DNA of 64,000 nt from Phlebopus portentosus (Eukaryota; Basidiomycota; Agaricomycetes; Boletales; Boletinellaceae): contig JAYXKI010000003.1 of NCBI GenBank assembly GCA_037892935.1, forward strand, positions 1,984,001 through 2,048,000, in the 5' to 3' direction. Each line of letters starts with the position of its first letter. Position 1 is the first letter of the stretch. Under the pieces are notes generated by a model. The model had not been told where the DNA came from. It ran no database searches and saw only the letters and a list, made by a program, of their open reading frames with translations. Shown here piece by piece: positions 35,142 to 46,356 of the stretch. The translations under genes were made by a program, and so were the position numbers.

Positions 35142-36290
35142 ATGGCCGTCTTGTGGATCATACGTGTGATTTGCTTGAGTAAGCCTTTTTTTGGCTGTAG
35201 TCTATCACTGGTCGTAGACTGATGCCCTTATCTCGACGTAGTCATTGTGATCCTTTCGTCTTGTGCTGTGGCGGGCTTGGGCGGGAATTACCTTGCAAAG
35301 TATCTCTCCTTCGGCGAGAATCCTAATATTCCGGGTATATTGGACGGGTCAACCCTGCCCTGGGTCTGCCTGTCTATCGCCGCTGCCGGACTAAGCGTGT
35401 TGCTCGTCACTCCAATGTACATAAGTCTTTGAGATTATTTATGAAAAGTATCTGAACTAGATCCTTCTTGTGAAGGCTAATCATCGACTTCATGCGTCGA
35501 GGAGCAGTGACTTCCTGGGTGGTCATCGAACTCGTCGTTTTTGTGAGCCTCTTCATCCCGCTCTGGGACCAGATTTTGAAGTTGATCTGATCTCTTTTTT
35601 TTTCATCAGCTATTATATCCGTAGTTTGGCTTGCAGGTGCTGCAATCGCAGCAGCGGGTTTCGACTTGAACTGGCTCACGGCCTATACTTTCCCAAAGAG
35701 CTGCAAAGGTCTCGATGAGCTGATTAGTACGTATCACAACCCGTTACACCATACCTGGCCCTTTAACACACGCGGTTTATGTAGCGAGCCTTGAAGCACT
35801 TGCGGTCTCGGACCCACAGCAGTACGGTGAGTTCCTGGACGTCGACCTCGATTCATTCGGCACATTGTGCCGCTCGCACCAGGCCATAGAGGCGCTCGGG
35901 TTCTTGAGCTGGATCATCCGTACGTCCCCGGCATCCCCTATCAAAAACAAAGCTCGTTCCTTAATGATCTGTTCCTTTGACTGATGGTGGTTGCTAATTT
36001 TCCGGTGCATGAATTCGCGCACTGTAGTCATGGGGTATGCTATCACTCTTCTCATAAGTGCGCTCGTTGCGAAGAAACGTGGCCATCCTGCAATTTGGTC
36101 GTCGACTGTCCGTGATACTCGTTTTCTCGCTCGTCACGATGAGCAGCCGTACTACAGAGAGGAGATTGACGTCCCTATGGCGGCGATGCAGCAGGATTAC
36201 TATGCGTCCAATCCGAACTTGAAGATGGAAACAGCAACACTTGTGTCGGAGCGCTATGCACGCTCAGAATGTCCATCAGTAGACGTCTGA
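35142..36290 (+). CDS. tetraspan MARVEL-like membrane protein 2
   Basis: Tandem paralog of the gene before it. Exons 35142-35178, 35242-35416, 35476-35543, 35610-35726, 35785-35919, 36028-36290 (264 aa if joined). Shared blocks: LLVTPMLIIDFMRRGAVTSW (MLAIDFVRRGAVTSW in paralog 1), CRSHQAIEALGFLSWI (CRTYQAIEAFAFINWL) and STVRDTRFLARHDEQP (GTVRDTDFLARNPTP). Intron positions correspond. The third donor is defective: the exon should end TTTG followed by GTGAGC, but the sequence has one G fewer (35542-35544), so a normal GT splice shifts the frame. The tail carries PYYREE and DYYASN, possible phosphorylation sites. The product is longer than paralog 1 at the C-terminus. Confidence 0.75.
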
Positions 36291-36767
36291 GTTGGTCGAT
36301 GAGGAATAGTATTTTATTAGGGTAGACCATTTCAGAGTTCAATGAAGTTAGCTATTCCAACACAAAGATGTTTCTCTTAGGGTTTTCTGTAATTTATGTC
36401 GTTCTTGCGGGACTGTAATCCATTTTATCATTGAATCGGAGTTTATAAAATACTGTATTATCTCAACAAAGTTTATAATAAATCACATCCCTGACACAAC
36501 CCTTGAAGTTTCATGTCTATTTTCGACCATTATTGTGGCACTGCCAAATCCAGTCTTTGCGCACTATAAATTTACATAAATATTCGAATATAATATTTTT
36601 AGTCACTTTGTTAGAAAATAACTTCCAAATATACCGACTATTTTTCCTGTAACATTACATGTGCATATGTCTATCCTATCCCTATCCCTATAAAAATTAT
36701 TGATACAATGGTTTATATGCTTTCATGAGAAGTAGGTAATCCAAAATCACAATCTACACTTCTAAGA
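36291..36767. other. convergent AT-rich intergenic
   Basis: 477 bp, AT-rich 3' flanks of the MARVEL gene 2 and the GH16 relic. A short CTATCC repeat lies near 36669-36692. No gene. Confidence 0.5.
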
Positions 36768-38610
36768 TTACCAAGTTGTCTGGTAAACTTTCAAGATAGA
36801 AATCTCCCAGTAGTATGCTGTCCCGAATGATCCGCCACTATTGCATATGAAATCCTCACACGTTGAGTATCCTGTACGTTGATCACAGCTAGTCTCTTGA
36901 CCTGGAACACCGGAAGCGGTCCAGGCACCGGCTGCCCAGTCACCACTAGGTTTCAGCAATGATTAATATCCAAGAACACCACACAAGAACAGTTGGAGCG
37001 ACTTACCAAAGCGTGGTGTTGATGATAATGGAATGGCTCTTGAAGAACGTGTTCATATCGCAGTTTGTTGCAGAGCCAACGAGCCATTGATATGCCCCAG
37101 GACTCAGGAAGTGGAGCTTCAACCACCAGGTCCTGAGGCATAGAGCATCGTGAGAAGAAATACACAGCAATTTCATCATCATCCCAGACCACTGTGCATA
37201 AGACAATCGATACCTTATTTGTACATAGGAGAACTTCCAGACTCACTGGCATATACACTGCCTCTGATTGAGATGAACCCTACACAGGTAAAGAATTAAA
37301 GCACAGACCCTAGAATAACTCATCACATACCTGAGTCATATGTCATGTTTGAATCAGATCTCATTCCACAACCTTTGTTGCCTGTCTCTAGAGTAGTGCA
37401 ATTCATGCTTCCAACGAGAGTTGACATGATGCCGACAGACTGAGGAGTCGAGTTTGAAGCAATCTGGCATCCCGAAGTGGTGTGCAACATGGCCTGATTG
37501 TTGATATAGTGACTTCAAACAGTGTTAGCTGAAATGCGATTGTCTTTGTACTGAGGTGTAGTACTCACTTAACACTCTAGACGCATCGATCTGTCAATAC
37601 AATCCGTCAGATACCCGATACGTATCCCGGAAATGCACATCTATGTTATCTATCTCACCAGTTGTCGGCTGGTTTGGTCCTACAAGAAGACAGAATGCAT
37701 GAGACTTTCGTCCGTCAGACACAAAGTGGTCCAATTACCATTTGACCAGAAGGCCCTGAACAAGTAGCTTTAGTAGACGACTCCGATCTTCATAATCCTA
37801 GTAATACTTATGGTCAACTACCATAACCCTGAGGCATATGAACAGCATCAAGCACGAAGATACCACCTGTTGACATGACATGAGCGATCTTGTTTACACA
37901 ATGAACAGCAGATCCTACATAGGACCGCGTTACCACCGTTGTTGATCTCGATCAGCCCACCCGATTGTTAGATATGAAAAAATCGCAGCCTGATTAGTGC
38001 CTCAGAAAGAGTAGCTAATACAAGAACTCTCTCTCACAGCGTCTTCTTGGCTCTGGTAGTCGACCGCAACTGCGAGAATCAAAGCCGAATGAATAGACAG
38101 CATGTGGTATAAGCAGTGGATCCGGATGCACCATTGGCAGGATCAGCGAAATTAAAGAACGAAAATCCATCAAAGAAATTCTTTCCGGACTAAGTAAATT
38201 CTAGCTCAATGAAAGTTTCGGAAGCTAAATTTGCGTTCACATGCGATTCAACCAACCTCCGTGGAGAGGCTGTCGGAGTCGCCCTTGAAGATGTACCACT
38301 AGCGGATGGAGAACTTGTCGCCAGAGACGTCGAAGTCACATTGCCGACTAAACCGCTCGACAGGTCATCCGGACGAACACAATATACATACACGATGTGA
38401 CCCATTCGGGTCAGATTCAGCTTGGTCTCCAGCTAACCTTGAAGACGACATGGAGATCCCTCGCAACCATGCATTGTGCCTCTTCACAAATGTGTGAATT
38501 TGTTCCGTCGCACCCGCTACGGAGCGGTGGGGTGCGAACGCATAAGCCCCAGGGGTGACCTGGGCAGATAACAGAAGGAGTAAAGCCAGAAGGTAGATGC
38601 ATATTTGCAC
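36768..38610 (-). pseudogene. glycoside hydrolase family 16 (laminarinase-like) relic
   Basis: GH16 segments occur in order over 1.8 kb: a signal-peptide-like start (YLLALLLLLSAQ) whose frame has no ATG, a Ser/Thr linker in another frame, FFDGFSFFNFADPANG, GGIFVLDAVHMPQGYG, RAFWSNGPNQPTTGEID, NNQAMLHTTSGCQIASNSTP, VWDDDEIAVYFFSR, then GDWAAGAWTASGVPGQETSC and the stop at 36768. Breaks: missing start codon, a frame change between leader and linker, a single extra base near 37070 between MARW and SATNCDMNTFF, and no second Glu in the catalytic EIDxxE, which reads EIDNID or EIDASR depending on splicing. I infer a decayed wall-glucanase gene. Some breaks might be sequence error, but the lost catalytic Glu would not be. 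Confidence 0.65.
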
Positions 38611-39465
38611 TAATGCTTTCCCGTCTGTGCAGTCTGTCTACGCGCAAGCAAAAGTTTCTATTCGATAGTCTTGTGTTTGTAAGTTGTTGTCGTGTCGCTG
38701 TCAGATGTACAAATTGAAGAAAAGCAGACCGACGCTCAGCCCCGACCGAGTGAGAAAGCAGTGGAGAAGGATGACTCGCCGGAGTTGCATGTCGGCAAGC
38801 ACTCTGAGGAGCCATGCAGTAGTATATCATGTCATATCATATGTGCTTCATATTATCATTGCTTTGAATATACACAAATTAGCAATACTAGTCTCCCACC
38901 AGCCGGGGATATGCTATCACTAGTACTATGCTACCGCCCATCATGGCCACTGAAGGCCACCCTCACATTTCTGCGCAGTTCTTCATCAGGATTGTCGAAT
39001 CCATCATTTTTTGGGACGGAGTGATTGGATAGTGTGAGACAAGAGCGGCATGACCTCTGCCTTATTCGCCTCGAGAATTTTGCGTGCCAACACCCGTCAC
39101 CTGTTTCTGTCTCTTGATACGAAAGTAATTGCGAACAACGCGATTGTGCATCCGTCGAGGATGAAGACAAGGCAGAGAGAGAAGCTCCGAGCTCACGAAT
39201 GTGTGGTACGAGTTTGTCAGAGTTTTGAGTGCTGTAGCGTACTGTATGTTTGTCTGTAGGAAATAATTTTTGAGCGTTACGGATCCGCGAAAATTACAGT
39301 AAAATCCAAACCAGGATTACCGGCTATTACCGTGATGGCCCGAAGTCCCGCCTTGATTTGTCTGGACTGGTTAACCAGCACTAGCACCTCTCTCTTTCCT
39401 TCTTGCTTTGGTGACCTCCTGTCTTGATTTCCGCTGAAAGGCGTACTCTTTATTGGTTAGGAAGT
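38611..39465. other. divergent intergenic, GH16 relic / ALE1
   Basis: 855 bp with no coding chain. ATATCATGTCATATCAT at 38824-38840 is a short direct repeat. The last 60 bp before ALE1 contain a CT-rich block. Confidence 0.4.
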
Positions 39466-41567
39466 ATGGATGCATTATTTAGACCGTTAGCAGACTCGTT
39501 GAGCGCGTCCGTAGACCAGGTTAAGGTCAGTATATATTTTGATTCCGCTCCACGTCACACAAGTTCACCGCTGCTTGCTTGCCATTCAACTAGCTTATTT
39601 CATGCCTTCTCATTTCTTATCCGCTGGGTAGCGTGTTCATTCGTCTGCCATCGCAAAACCATGCTGCAAAGCACCTGTTTAACATCGGCGTCACGCTGTT
39701 TTACATGGGCGCTGTCCTCAATCTCTGGTCGGCGTTCTTGCAGCTGCTTGGAAGCGTCCTTGCGACATATTTCATCTCTAAGCATATGAAGGGCTCGAAT
39801 ATGCCATGGGTCGTTTTCTTGTGAGTACGCATTGTTCAACTTCATTTTTTTTTCGGTCGGCATCTTAAGAATGGTATTGCTTTCAGTATCGTGATGGGAC
39901 ATCTTATGGTCAAGTGAGTAAATAGCAATCCTTCATTAAAATAACAACTCTAACGATCTGGATAACAGTCACGTCATTCGGTCTCTGTCCAATCTGAGCT
40001 ACGAGACTGTTGAAATCACGGGTCCGCAGATGGTTCTCACTATGAAACTCACAACATTTGCATGGAACGTGTATGATGGCCGCCGTCCTGCCGAGGTATT
40101 CGCTTCCATTTCAATTTGCGGCGCACACCTTTGATGTTAAATCTTTCTCTGACATAAGGAGCTTGATGGATGGCAACTCGAGAAGCGAGTTGTAGAATTT
40201 CCGTCCTTGCTAGCTTTCCTCGGATATTCGTGAGTTGCTTATAACGATTTATAATCTTTTCTGGTTAATGATATCTCTAAGTTTATATTTTCCGGGATTT
40301 CTTGTTGGGCCTTACCTCGACTTTGCATCGTATTCTTCCCTTGTTGACGAGACTCTATTCACTACGAAGAAGGGCAAGGAAAAGGCCATCACGCCTGGTT
40401 CTCGGCGTGTTCCTAGTGGAAGGAAGCGGGTCGCTTATAGAAAGATGCTCGTCGGACTCGTGTTCTAGGCTTGTTCGTGACACAGGGTGGGAAGTTCAAC
40501 TTTGCTGTGTCTCTCCAGGAATGGTTTGCTCGGAAGAGCTTACTGTATCGGTATGTCCGCTTTTATTCAATGTATCTTCCATCGGTCATCGAGAGCAATC
40601 TAGCTTGGTATTCATCCAAATTTGCGGATTCTTTGAACGGACGAAATACTATGCAATCTGGACTCTGACTGAGGTTTATCGCCTTTCTTGCTAATAATCT
40701 CTTCCAATCTAATTAGCATTTCTGTGCAGGGCGCAAGCATCCTCACGGGAGCTGGTTTCTCCGGCTACGGGCCGAACGGAGAAACTTTCTGGAACGACGC
40801 TGCTAACGTCGATATTATGAACATCGAGCTCGCGGCAAACTTCAAAGTAATGCTTGACTCATGGAATATGAAGACGAATATCTGGCTACGAGAATGCGTC
40901 TATAAGCGGGTCACGCCGAAGGGCAAGAAACCTGGGTAAGAATCTATATAAAATAAACGATGCTGTTCTTGAAGTCATCGTGAAACAGATTCAGGGAAAG
41001 TATGATCACGTTCGGCACAAGCGCTTTCTGGGTGAGCGGTGTATCCTCAGTCTCAATACTGGTAGACATTATTAAAGCTTGCATTGTTAGCATGGCTGCT
41101 CGGGAGGTTACTACATCGCCTTCTTCTATGGCGGTTTCGTACAGACACTCGGCCGCCTGTGCAGGAACCACCTCCGAGTCTTACTCCTCCCTCCAAGCCT
41201 CAGAAAGAACGACATCCCTCCAGCAACACTCGCTAAGCGCGTCTACGACGTTCTTGGCATAGTCTCCGCAGTGGCATGCATGAATTACGCGGCTATGCCG
41301 TTCATGCTTCTTTCACTTAAAGATTCATTAAACGGATGGAAGGTTGTTGGCTGGTATGGACATAGCCTTGTGTTTGGCGGTCTGGCGTTTTTCTATATGG
41401 GTGGTTCGCATTACTTGAAGGGTGTGCAGGCAAGACGGGTGAAGAAACTGGATGAAGCTTCGAAAGCGAAAGCGGAGTCTGATGAATCGACTGGAGTATC
41501 AACGCCGAGTGCTATGACCATACCTCCGATAGACATTGTCCTCGACGAGGTGGACAAGAAGCTTTAA
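39466..41567 (+). CDS. ALE1: lysophospholipid acyltransferase, MBOAT family (Ale1/Lpt1)
   Basis: Membrane-bound O-acyltransferase that re-acylates lysophospholipids in the ER. Exons 39466-39525, 39594-39820, 39887-39913, 39969-40095, 40159-40229, 40282-40550, 40604-40673, 40730-40935, 40989-41031, 41091-41567 (about 525 aa). Marks: several hydrophobic segments, LSYETVEITGPQMVLTMKLT, YFPGFLVGPYLDFASY, RTKYYAIWTLTEGASILTGAG, the MBOAT Asn region (WNMKTNIWLRECVYKR) and the catalytic His in TFGTSAFWHG. The tail is basic (QARRVKKLDEASKAK). Exon six meets an in-frame TAG at 40466, where one added base (TTCCTAGG) restores the conserved FLGLFVTQGGKFNF; I take this as a sequence error. One exon is only 27 nt. 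Confidence 0.88.
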
Positions 41568-41873
41568 GATTGAGCCCATTTTATGGGATGGAGTTGCACC
41601 TTCACAGCATTCAAAAGTAGATCTAGATTGGTATTTGCAGGTTTTGGATAGTTCACTTCGTTGACGTTCTTTGCTAGTTTTTTGCTTTCGTCGTTGTCAT
41701 TTTCTCCACAGTTTGATCTACGGGCCGGAGTGCAGTCATAGTTGCGTCGAGGTGTGCATACAACTTTACGAAATCAAATGAGACAAGTGCGTACTGCCCA
41801 TACAACATAACTATCGCAGCCCATATCAAGCACAGAACGTTGAGAGCTTCCCAGTCTATTTTGCGCAGAGCAA
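41568..41873. other. convergent intergenic, ALE1 / RPL18
   Basis: 306 bp of 3' flanks. The plus and minus frames are open by chance (the minus frame continues past the RPL18 intron), but no family is recognisable. Confidence 0.5.
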
Positions 41874-42669
41874 TTAGACCTTGTAGCCACGGGACTTGCG
41901 GCGTCCACGAGCACGCTCGAACTGGAAAAAATCGCAAAGTGTCAAGACAGAAGAAAATGCAACGAGAAAGCAAACGAACCTTGCGGCCCTTGGAGACGAT
42001 GTAGGGCTTCTTGTTCTTGTGTGGGCCCATACCAAAATGCTTCACCGCCTCACGCGAGTTCCTCTTCCCGCGCAGAAGAATGGTACCCGAACCGGTAGGC
42101 GCACGGAGAGCGAGCTGGTCAAGCGTAAGAGTCTCACCGCCTGCGTTGAGGATTCGCTCCTTCGCCGAGCGCGTAAAGCGGAGCGCGGCGACGGTGATTT
42201 TTGGTAACTCCGACAGGCGCACATCGTCCGTTACGGTACCAACGATGACAATCGTCTTCGACTCCTTCTCTGGCGCATTTTCGAATTCCTTGGTGATTTT
42301 GGAAAGGGAGACGGGGGGGCGGTTGGTCCTTGAGAGGAAAAGTCGCCTGAGGATAACCTGTGTATAATATGAGCTTTTTCGTAGACACAGAGTTGTTTCT
42401 TGAAAGCGAGACCTTATTAAATGAGCTGTCGGTCCTGCGAGCAAGGAACCGGTATAGCTATATGCAAGCAAATAAATCAGATTCAGTGCAGTGCATTCGT
42501 ATAGTAAGTGTACAAACACACACCTTGACGAGTAAGAGGAGGTAGGGATCCTCGCTCTTAGGAGCCGTACGGTGGCCCTTCTTGACGTGGTGCTTAGCGA
42601 TGTCAATACCCTAGTAAAGTAAATGTAGGCCATAAGCTTGGACGCTATATGTGATGACGGACTGACCAT
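41874..42669 (-). CDS. RPL18: 60S ribosomal protein L18 (eL18)
   Basis: Large-subunit ribosomal protein. Exons 42669-42667 (ATG only), 42610-42524, 42457-42413, 42357-41980 and 41921-41874 give 186 aa, the normal size. Seen: [106 protein letters not shown]. The start codon is alone on its coding exon, directly followed by GTCAGT; this is common for fungal ribosomal protein genes and places intron 1 at the very start. The identification is firm. Confidence 0.96.
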
Positions 42670-43406
42670 TTTGAATGCTGCCGGCCGTTGTGCAGGCGAA
42701 TGCGCTCAAGGCTTTCATCGTGTATTGATACGTGGGAAACACGATGAGGTAAGTAAACTACATAGCACATGCATAGAATTTCCCACGGGAGCTTGATCAT
42801 TCATCTCAGTCCTCTTCTCTTGACTTTGACAAGAATCGGAGTGGAATTTCAATCAACTTCAATAGAAGACAGATATGTACCAGTGCAGACCAGCGTGTGC
42901 CCCGCCTTTGGGAAGCAATTCACAGATGTCATTACCATAAAGTGCGGTACTCGAGTAAGAAAGTACAGAAGACTTGTCCTATTGGAATTTGCCAGTGCTC
43001 ACCAACATGGTACGTACAAACATGGGGCTTTAGCCAGCTGGTCTAGGACACCTGGGGAAGTGCTTCGAGTTATACTGTGGATTCCTTGCGCCACAGAAGC
43101 ATTTTCACAAGCTTCAATCACGAGGGATTGCTTGAATGCACCGTAAGTTGACATTGGACTCGATTATCTACTGGCTTTTTGCGCGCCAGCTGGGCGTTAC
43201 AGTAATATTCCTTTTCTACATGATGCTTTAGAAGATGTAAAAAAATAGAACTTGTTGGATGGACTGTTTGGAGCTCCGGCACGAGCCGAATAACGTAAGT
43301 TACTCCTTTTGTCGTAGTCGTGGCGCACATCCTGGTTTGTCTTTAACTACCATGGTACGTACGCATCTTTCACATCTATCCTCAGTTTCTCCCTTTTGTC
43401 GACAAA
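42670..43406. other. divergent intergenic, RPL18 / Tra2-like gene
   Basis: 737 bp. A 125-codon plus-strand ORF (42769-43146) has no recognisable character. The 80 bp before 43407 look like a 5' leader, with CT-rich sequence and an AAAATGG start context. Confidence 0.4.
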
Positions 43407-44449
43407 ATGGATGACGCGTCTGTCTGTTCCCAGTATAACGAAGCCGTGGCCGCGTCTGCGCCCGTGGACCCTTACTCGGACGATTATAACGGTTCAGCCC
43501 CAGTCGCCGCAGTTGACCCACGCGACAGCGCTCCCGTTCGCGGACGGGAGCGCTCAAGAAGTCCCATTCGCAGTGGCCGTGGCTCGTCCGCCGGACTTCG
43601 CAGGAGGTCCCCGCCTGCGAGACCAAAGCACGCGCCCGTCGTATGCTATGTTCCTTTTTCTCCATTGGCGCTTATTTGTTGATGGCGCTTGTCTCAAGCA
43701 GAACCCTCAACCCAGCAACGTTCTTGGTGTTTTTGGCCTAAGCATTCGCACCACTGAACGAGACCTTGATGACGAGTTCAGTCGCTTCGGGCGCGTTGAG
43801 AAAGTAACAATTGTCTACGACCAGCGTGTGAGTCAACTGCATCCATCTACCATCACCATGTCTTGATTCATAGCTTCCTTTAGTCTGGCAGATCTCGTGG
43901 TTTCGGGTTCATTAAACTTGCCGGCGTTGAGGACGCTTCGCGCTGTGTCCAAGAACTGAACGGCATTGTATGTTCTTCAAATAGAAGCAAGACGCAACTG
44001 AACGCTCAACGCAATTACTGTAGGAGCTGAATGGCCGTCGTATTCGTGTCGACTATTCCGTAACTGAACGCGCGCATGCTCCAACTCCAGGTGAGTATAT
44101 GGGGCATCGCCGTACTGGAGGTCGTGACGACCGTCGTGATCGAGGCCCCTACCGTGAATACCGACGCGACTATGACGATCGGGACAAGTATTATGATCGT
44201 GACCGCTATGACCGTTATTCAGATCGCGACCGCTATTCTGACAGGGAGCGTGATCGTGACCTGTATGGACGTGACCGGGACTGGCGTCGGCGCAGTCCTC
44301 CGCCACCTAGGCGCTACAGCCCAGACCGTCGCCGCCGGAGTTACAGTCGCTCCCCTCCTCGTGGAGGTAGCCCGGTTGGCAGCTCGCGCATGAGGGACTA
44401 TGATATGCCTCCGCCTTCTTCAGGACTGAATGGCGATTCACGCTGGTAA
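43407..44449 (+). CDS. Tra2-like SR splicing factor (single RRM, RS/RD-rich flanks)
   Basis: RNA-binding regulator of splice-site choice. Exons 43407-43640, 43702-43827, 43884-43967, 44024-44449 give 289 aa. Layout: acidic start, RS1 ([26 protein letters not shown]), one RRM with RNP2 LGVFGLS and RNP1 SRGFGFIKL (about residues 85-160), a linker ([17 protein letters not shown]), then an RD/RS tail with repeated [12 protein letters not shown] units and [19 protein letters not shown]. This RS-RRM-RS order is that of Tra2. A GTGAGT at the linker is not used, because the frame is open across it and no acceptor fits. It joins PRP31 in the splicing theme. Confidence 0.9.
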
Positions 44450-45607
44450 AGAGGTCACCAAGAAGATTCCCAGTGATGCTCATGCAAAATCACTGTGTTT
44501 GGCAAGAGGACTGGTGTTAAAGCTTCGCGTTTTTGGCGCTAGCGAGCATTCAAGTCTTCAAAGTAGGAGGATCGCCGAATTCCCAAAGTACCTTCAAGTG
44601 TTTCCAAGTTCCGTTTCTCGATTCTCAAATTAGCTTCAATATTCTCAAAATCTTCGATTTGCCGTCGGCTCAAAAAAAAATGAAAACCCTCCCAAAAAAA
44701 AACAGAAGATTGGCTCGGACCCCATATATGTAGCTCAAGTCGACGTATTCGCCCCAAGTTCTCCTGTCTATGTCGCTTTGTTTCTTGCCCTGACTATCTG
44801 TAACCGCTTCAACTTACCACCGCCTAATGCTATCCTCAATTGGCTGATGAAGGTGAAAGAAAGAAGTCCAAATTTGTGAAGAAGAGGAGTCGAACCGCCT
44901 CAGCGTCTAAAGGAAGTGATTATTCACAGCCCCCTTCGTGCGTAATTTCGTTGGATGACCAGCGGAATTACTTGGAGACGCGTAGCGGTGAAGACCCCTA
45001 TCCGGAATACTCGCCACGCCGCCATGCACCGGTTGGGAACCATGGGTTCGGCGTAGTTTCGCAAGGTGAATGGACGAGCGCCTAGCTCGACATGAGTACC
45101 CAGGAAGCCTTGTCTTGCACTGGTCGCAGCTGTGTGTGAAGGTGATGGCGCAGCCCCTTGTCTACTAACGACTTTTGTGATTGCGTTCCAGGAACTTGTC
45201 TGCATTGTGGCCCTTGGCTGTCTTCGGATCTTAAGTATCGAATGGGACATTACGACTTCCCGAAAGGCTAATCTGGATTAAGGTGGCTGTCTTCGGATCT
45301 TAAGTATCGAATGGGACATTACGACTTCCGAAAGGCTAATCTGGATTAAGGTGACAACGGCGTACTTCTTCGCATCATTCATTCGTATTGTATGATGTAT
45401 ATACAAATATCGTTGGCGTTGGATAATATATATTAACATTGATTTACGCCTTTACATAATTTGTTGAGAGTCTCCGGAGAATTAGCTCGCTCGAAAAGGA
45501 AGTGGATTCTCACAACTAGTGACGACTACCAATTTTTAAGCTGGGTTGGCCGCCACCGTCGCATCGCTTCGCAAGTCAAGTAGTACTACTTGCCTTGACT
45601 ATCAATC
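44450..45607. other. intergenic with tandem duplication, no clear gene
   Basis: 1158 bp. A Lys/Arg/Ser-rich open stretch (44840-45085, no ATG start) could be an exon but has no partner exons or known domain. A 69-bp tandem duplication occupies 45216-45352. Confidence 0.4.
45216..45352. repeat. tandem duplication, 69 bp and 68 bp copies
   Basis: Copy 1 (45216-45284) and copy 2 (45285-45352) begin GGCTGTCTTCGG and end GGATTAAGGT. They differ only by one C in the CTTCCC/CTTCC run, so the duplication is recent or the C is a sequencing artefact. Confidence 0.92.
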
Positions 45608-46356
45608 ATGCCTCGCATTCGAAAAAGTACGCCACACGCAACGCTCATCCATAGGCTTCACGAGGACTCAAGGAAAAATTCTCATATCTTATCTTTAGAA
45701 ACGAGCAAGCGCGGAACGTCGCACCAACGAGCAAGGATCAAGCACAAAGTCGCTGAGAGCAGGAAGAAGGCTAAGAAGGCTGCGAAGAAGAACACGCATC
45801 CGCAGTGGAAGTCCAGTGCGTTTTTTTTTTTTCTCATTCGACACCTCACTCACTCATTTTTTCATACACTCATGACTTAATGCTCTTCGCTTCGTGTTGG
45901 TGGTACTACTGGTGCTGGTGCTGGTGTTGTTGTTGAACCTCGTGGTTATTTTTTTTGCTTCTGTCTGAAAAGAAAAACCGAAAGACCCAGGGATCCCGAA
46001 CAGCTTCCCCTACAAGGCGCAGATCCTCGCTGAGATTGCAGAACAGCGGAGACAGGTGCGTAAATTTCCTCTTCCCTATTCTTTCTCAAACAAGATTACT
46101 GAAAGTGAAAAAAAATGGCCTTTAGGAGGAAGAAGAAAGGCAGAAACGCAAGGAGCAGAGGAGAGCTGAGAAGACTTCAAAGTCCAAACACGAGGCTCAG
46201 ACCGGGGGTCATGCTCAAGACGAAGCAGAGGACGACGTTGAGGTTACTGTAACGAATGAAAACGAGGAAAGGATAGGAAACGGCAGTAAGCTAAGTACAG
46301 GTATGAATGAGAAAAGAAGACGACAGAACGGAAATAAAAATAACGTAGTAGAATAA
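45608..46356 (+). CDS. stand-alone GNL3/Grn1 (nucleostemin N-terminal) domain protein
   Basis: Exons 45608-45626, 45699-45815, 45973-46055 and 46126-46356 give 149 aa. The product is the basic N-terminal domain of the nucleostemin/Grn1 GTPases: MPRIRKKTSKRGTSHQRARI, HKVAESRKKAKKAAKKN, then DPGIPNSFPYKAQILAEIAE and a coiled-coil EEEERQKRKEQRRAEK. Full Grn1/GNL3 proteins (500-600 aa) continue into a circularly permuted GTPase; here the frame ends after an acidic tail (EDDVEVTVTNENEE) and no GTPase exons lie before the next gene, which is on the other strand. The short product may still bind rRNA precursors or the nucleolus. Alternatively it is a truncated gene. Intron 2 carries a (TGG/TGC/TGT)n stretch. 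Confidence 0.72.

Noticed and set aside
41674..42669. A 331-codon minus-strand frame across RPL18
   Set aside because: It is a read-through of RPL18 exons and introns that happen to lack stops; the L18 protein is explained by five phased exons.
42769..43146. A 125-codon ORF upstream of the Tra2-like gene
   Set aside because: No splice structure, no domain, and it sits in the RPL18 promoter region.
44170..44300. Regular GATCGTGACCGCTATGACC-like DNA repeat that looked like a satellite or CRISPR
   Set aside because: It encodes the RD/RS repeat tail of the Tra2-like protein; there are no unique spacers and CRISPR is not expected in a nuclear genome.
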